DNA of 64,000 nt, from positions 1 through 64,000 of the IMG/VR virus record IMGVR_UViG_3300034068_000734, one strand, 5' to 3'. The position numbers and the translations under genes were made by a program. This DNA comes from a virus. The notes beneath the pieces were generated by a model. The model saw only the letters and a program-made list of their open reading frames with translations, made no database searches and had not been told where the DNA came from. Positions 63,457 through 64,000 of this stretch are shown one piece after another; position 1 is the first letter of the stretch; every line of letters begins with the position of its first letter.

Positions 63457-63890
63457 TGGACATCCTTCCGGTGACATGCCGGTTGACGACCCCTGGCGGA
63501 TGGCTGGTCCTCACGGACGGCCCGTACCGGCTGAGTTCGACAGCGTTCGGTGAGCAGGCAACGACATTCAGGCGGTCTGAGGTGAGCAACCCGTTCACTG
63601 AAGGATCGTGGACGGTGAATGCGCAGCGTGAGAACGTCACAGAGTCCTTGGACGTGTATGTGCGAGCTGACACGCCTGCGGGCGTGCAAGGGGCGGTGTC
63701 GGGGCTGCTGGAGGCATTGCGGCAGGTGAACTTCGGGATGGAGGTCACGTTCGACGGTATCCAGACGTTCTACCAGTGCTACTGCGCGGACGTGTCGGTG
63801 AAGACCCCTCGCGAGTTCCGGTTCTCCCGGATGGCGCAGGTGTCTGCGCAGGTCCCTCGACATCCGGGCACTGAATGGAAGGCTGTCTGA
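63456..63890 (+). CDS. Minor/distal tail protein
   Basis: 144 residues after AAGGGAGACGTTG. Beta-rich (WLVLTDGPYRLSSTAFG, NPFTEGSWTVNAQRENVTESLDVYV) and directly behind the tape measure, where distal-tail proteins lie. Family not certain. Confidence 0.65.
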   Translation: MDILPVTCRLTTPGGWLVLTDGPYRLSSTAFGEQATTFRRSEVSNPFTEGSWTVNAQRENVTESLDVYVRADTPAGVQGAVSGLLEALRQVNFGMEVTFDGIQTFYQCYCADVSVKTPREFRFSRMAQVSAQVPRHPGTEWKAV

Positions 63891-64000
63891 TGGGCTCACT
63901 TTCGACTTGGGGCCGGTCTGTGGTCGTGAACTCGACGTTTCGACCTGAGGCTGCCCCAGCACTGGGCACGATCTGGCTGGCGTTGACGACACAGGTCCCG
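63890..64000 (+). CDS. Tail protein, cut by the window edge
   Basis: Starts MGSLSTWGRSVVVNSTFRP at a TGATG overlap and runs off the end. Only 37 residues are visible; probably a minor tail protein by position. Confidence 0.55.
   Translation, partial: MGSLSTWGRSVVVNSTFRPEAAPALGTIWLALTTQVP

Noticed and set aside
1-64000. Integrated prophage with host flanks
   Set aside because: attP is internal beside int and every region reads as phage; no host housekeeping genes at either edge.

Overview
The window looks like most of the genome of a temperate, long-tailed (siphovirus-type) phage of a GC-rich actinobacterium. The evidence is a WhiB-type Fe-S regulator, a DUF4192 protein, an Rpf/transglycosylase-like protein, a tyrosine integrase beside an attP that copies the 3' half of a tRNA-Asn, and a 2118-residue tape measure protein. 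The attP lies inside the sequence next to int, not at an edge, so this reads as a phage (or circularised phage) genome rather than an integrated prophage with flanks. The right edge cuts a tail gene, so the remaining distal tail genes lie outside the window.

Layout. From 1 to 25.0 kb nearly all genes run leftward. This arm holds small membrane and zinc-ribbon proteins (0-4 kb), a DUF4192 protein (4.3-5.3), small regulators and a DUF932-like protein (5.7-7.8), then the immunity/integration switch (rightward XRE-type repressor, attP with arm sites, leftward integrase; 7.8-9.8). A run of tiny, translationally coupled Cys-rich proteins follows (9.8-12.8), then a transglycosylase-like protein and a structured untranslated stretch (13.1-13.9). 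Next come a FN3 protein, a small-terminase candidate, WhiB, RuvC, a Cas4/RecB-like nuclease, a compact DnaE-type polymerase, an ssDNA-binding candidate, a DnaG-type primase and a DnaB-type helicase (13.9-24.8). A divergent control region (25.03-25.19) carries GCAT repeats at about 10-bp intervals with promoters facing both ways.

From 25.5 kb to the right edge all genes run rightward: small DNA-binding and zinc proteins, large terminase, a fibre/glycosidase/collagen block, a lysis block (holin candidate, CHAP-type endolysin, two one-helix peptides, a secreted protein), portal, very large head-associated proteins, XkdF-like protease, scaffold candidate, decoration protein, major capsid, connectors, tail terminator, major tail protein, gpG/gpGT chaperones with a -1 frameshift, tape measure and distal tail genes.

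The two most notable signals are these. First, a textbook -1 ribosomal frameshift signal (slippery CCCAAAA at 44174, 5-nt spacer, 7-bp perfect hairpin) would fuse a 1082-residue head-module protein to a CbbX/CfxQ-type AAA+ ATPase that has no ribosome-binding site of its own. Second, a recurring box, TGAGGCATTAG plus a TANNNT hexamer, sits in the short gaps before most rightward operons, often with further GCAT-type boxes 10 bp apart; this looks like a phage-wide operator or late-promoter code. Unusual also is a set of small basic proteins with glycine-rich hydrophobic segments scattered among the head genes.
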